From an uncultured Lachnospiraceae bacterium (GTDB lineage: Bacteria; Bacillota; Clostridia; Lachnospirales; Lachnospiraceae), in assembly GCA_900313265.1 (NCBI GenBank), contig OMRN01000062.1:1-16237 (forward strand): a stretch of 16,237 nt of DNA, given 5' to 3'. A program made the position numbers and the translations under genes. Each line of letters begins with the position of its first letter. The stretch's first letter is position 1. The notes below the pieces were generated by a model. It searched no databases and had not been told where the DNA came from. It saw only the letters and a list, made by a program, of their open reading frames with translations. Below are positions 14,626 through 16,237 of this stretch, in pieces.

Positions 14626-15777
14626 ATGACAAATGCGGAATTAGCCTTAAAACTTCACGAAGAATGGAACGGAAAAATCGAAACCACGGCCAAATCCAAA
14701 GTGAACTCGAGAGAGGATTTAGCCTTAGCTTATACCCCGGGTGTAGCGGAACCCTGCAAAATCATTGCCGAGGATCCGAAAGCCGCTTATAAATATACGA
14801 TAAAAGCCAATACCATTGCGGTTGTATCGGACGGAAGCGCCGTACTGGGACTCGGGAACATCGGTCCGTACGCCGCCATGCCGGTTATGGAAGGAAAGGC
14901 CGTTCTTTTCAAGGAGTTCGGCGGTGTCAACGCCGTTCCCATCTGCCTTGATACACAGGATACGGAAGAGATTATCAAAGCCGTAACGTATCTCGCACCC
15001 GGCTTCGGCGGAATCAATTTAGAGGACATTTCCGCACCGCGGTGTTTTGAAATCGAAGAACGCTTAAAAGAGAAACTGAACATTCCCGTCTTTCACGATG
15101 ACCAGCACGGTACCGCCATTGTTGTGCTGGCAGGTCTAATCAATTCCTTAAAAGTAACCGGGAAGAACAAGGAAGAATGTAACGTCGTTGTAAACGGAGC
15201 CGGAAGCGCCGGCATTGCAATTACCAGACTCCTCCTCCGGTACGGCTTTAAAAATATCATCATGTGCGACAAATCCGGAATTTTAGATCAGTCCAGTGAA
15301 GGCTTAAACTGGATGCAGGCAAAAATGATGAAGGTTACGAATCTCGGCCATAAGACCGGAAAACTCTCCGATGCTTTGTGCGGCGCCGATATTTTTGTCG
15401 GTGTATCCGCCCCGAATATCGTCACTCCCGAAATGGTTGCTTCCATGAATAAGGACGCCATCCTTTTTGCCATGGCCAACCCCGTTCCGGAAATCATGCC
15501 GGACGTGGCCAAAGCCGCCGGTGCTAAAATTGTCGGAACCGGCCGCAGCGATTTCCCGAACCAGGTGAACAATGTCATTGCCTTCCCCGGCATTTTCAAG
15601 GGTGCTCTCGAAGGTCACGCAAAACAGATTACGGAAGAAATGAAACTCGCTGCCGCAAATGCCATTGCAAATCTGATTCCGGATGATGAACTAAATGAAA
15701 ACAACATCCTTCCGGAAGCCTTTCATCCGACGGTTGCCGAAGTGGTGGCCGAGGCGGTGAAGTCTCATATTGAGTAA
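14626..15777 (+). CDS. NAD(P)-dependent malic enzyme (oxaloacetate-decarboxylating malate dehydrogenase)
   Basis: The 383-residue cytosolic enzyme converts malate to pyruvate and CO2 while reducing NAD or NADP. It has the short bacterial form. Markers are LAYTPGVAEPCK with catalytic Tyr36, the catalytic lysine region MEGKAVLF (Lys91), the metal-binding FHDDQHGTA (157-163), and the dinucleotide-binding GAGSAG (191-196). The residue after that loop does not settle NAD against NADP. The start at 14626 is chosen because GGAAG lies eight bases upstream and the promoter at 14561-14588 precedes it. It is divergent from rho. The DUF4364-like gene follows after 29 bp without a terminator, so the two are probably cotranscribed. 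Confidence 0.95.
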   Translation: MTNAELALKLHEEWNGKIETTAKSKVNSREDLALAYTPGVAEPCKIIAEDPKAAYKYTIKANTIAVVSDGSAVLGLGNIGPYAAMPVMEGKAVLFKEFGGVNAVPICLDTQDTEEIIKAVTYLAPGFGGINLEDISAPRCFEIEERLKEKLNIPVFHDDQHGTAIVVLAGLINSLKVTGKNKEECNVVVNGAGSAGIAITRLLLRYGFKNIIMCDKSGILDQSSEGLNWMQAKMMKVTNLGHKTGKLSDALCGADIFVGVSAPNIVTPEMVASMNKDAILFAMANPVPEIMPDVAKAAGAKIVGTGRSDFPNQVNNVIAFPGIFKGALEGHAKQITEEMKLAAANAIANLIPDDELNENNILPEAFHPTVAEVVAEAVKSHIE

Positions 15778-15806
15778 AAAAGACTATAGAGCAAAAAGGA
15801 CACGAA

Positions 15807-16237
15807 ATGCAGGAACCGCTGACTTTATACAAATTAATGATTCTCTATCTGATAGACACATCGGATACGCCTTTATCCAAAACCATGATCAGTGACTGCA
15901 TCATCGACCTCGGATATACGGATTACATGACGGTTCAGACCGCCATCGGAGAATTAAAAGAAGGAGGCTTCCTCGAAATCGTTTCCGAAGGAAAAACCTC
16001 CTATGTCCGCATTACGTCCGACGGGCAGCAGACCCTTTCTCTTTTCATGGGAAATTTAAACGAAGGAATCCGCGAAGACATTACCGGTTATTTATCCGGG
16101 CATAATAAGGAACTTCGCGATGCCACTTCCGTAGCGGCCAATTATAAGCGCACACAAAACGGCGAATATGAAGCAAAACTTGTTGCCAAAAACCGCGGTG
16201 TGAATTTAATCGAATTAAATCTTACGGTTCCGGATGA
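15807..16237 (+). CDS. DUF4364 family protein (partial, C-terminus outside window)
   Basis: The frame stays open to the window edge, giving 143 residues. The start ATG has AAAGGA six bases upstream. The N-terminus MQEPLTLYKLMILYLID and the following winged-helix-like region (to about residue 75, ending in a YVRITSDG wing) match the DUF4364 family (PF14277 type) as I remember it, found in Firmicutes. The first part looks like a DNA-binding winged helix, so a regulatory role is plausible but unproven. A second domain starts near LNEGIREDITGYL. It lies 29 bp behind the malic enzyme gene in the same direction. Confidence 0.85.
   Translation, partial: MQEPLTLYKLMILYLIDTSDTPLSKTMISDCIIDLGYTDYMTVQTAIGELKEGGFLEIVSEGKTSYVRITSDGQQTLSLFMGNLNEGIREDITGYLSGHNKELRDATSVAANYKRTQNGEYEAKLVAKNRGVNLIELNLTVPD

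Overview
The window looks like chromosomal DNA from an anaerobic Clostridia-type Firmicute, most likely Lachnospiraceae or a close relative. The grounds are the block rho-rpmE-DUF1385-prmC-prfA, a SCIFF ranthipeptide with its radical SAM maturase, a DUF4364-type gene, a Zn-finger L31, an insertion-bearing Rho, and AGGAGG-type ribosome sites. This placement comes from gene content only. I see no tRNA, rRNA, CRISPR array, insertion sequence, prophage or sign of a transferred island.

Left part (1-4492, minus strand): an ABC transporter operon. The promoter-proximal gene (2684-4492) and the next (945-2687) share an ATGA overlap. They are the two halves of a heterodimeric type IV exporter with one degenerate and one canonical ATPase site. 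A third gene 12 bp further on (1-932, cut by the window edge) has an N-terminal membrane region fused to an ABCG-like ATPase.

Middle part (4493-8983, plus strand): a divergent promoter region with a large hairpin leader, then a 137-residue protein of unknown function. Next comes the SCIFF peptide locus: its own promoter, a 48-residue Cys-rich precursor, an intrinsic terminator, and the SPASM radical SAM maturase. Tightly coupled behind the maturase are a compact PLP-dependent Orn/Lys/Arg decarboxylase-family enzyme (20 bp overlap) and an AraC-type regulator (2 bp gap). The precursor has a seventh cysteine, and Gly replaces the residue after the fifth conserved Cys, where I recall a Thr crosslink acceptor.

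Right part (8997-14280, minus strand): a housekeeping translation and termination block. In transcription order it holds rho, rpmE (own strong promoter and terminator), a DUF1385 membrane protein with an acidic repeat tail, prmC, and prfA. PrmC methylates the GGQ glutamine of RF1, so enzyme and substrate are adjacent. prfA converges on the AraC gene with only 13 bp between stop codons.

Right edge (14281-16237): a 345 bp divergent region holding the rho leader, with a terminator-like hairpin and a possible leader ORF, and a strong promoter for a malic enzyme. A DUF4364-like gene follows the malic enzyme after 29 bp and runs off the window.
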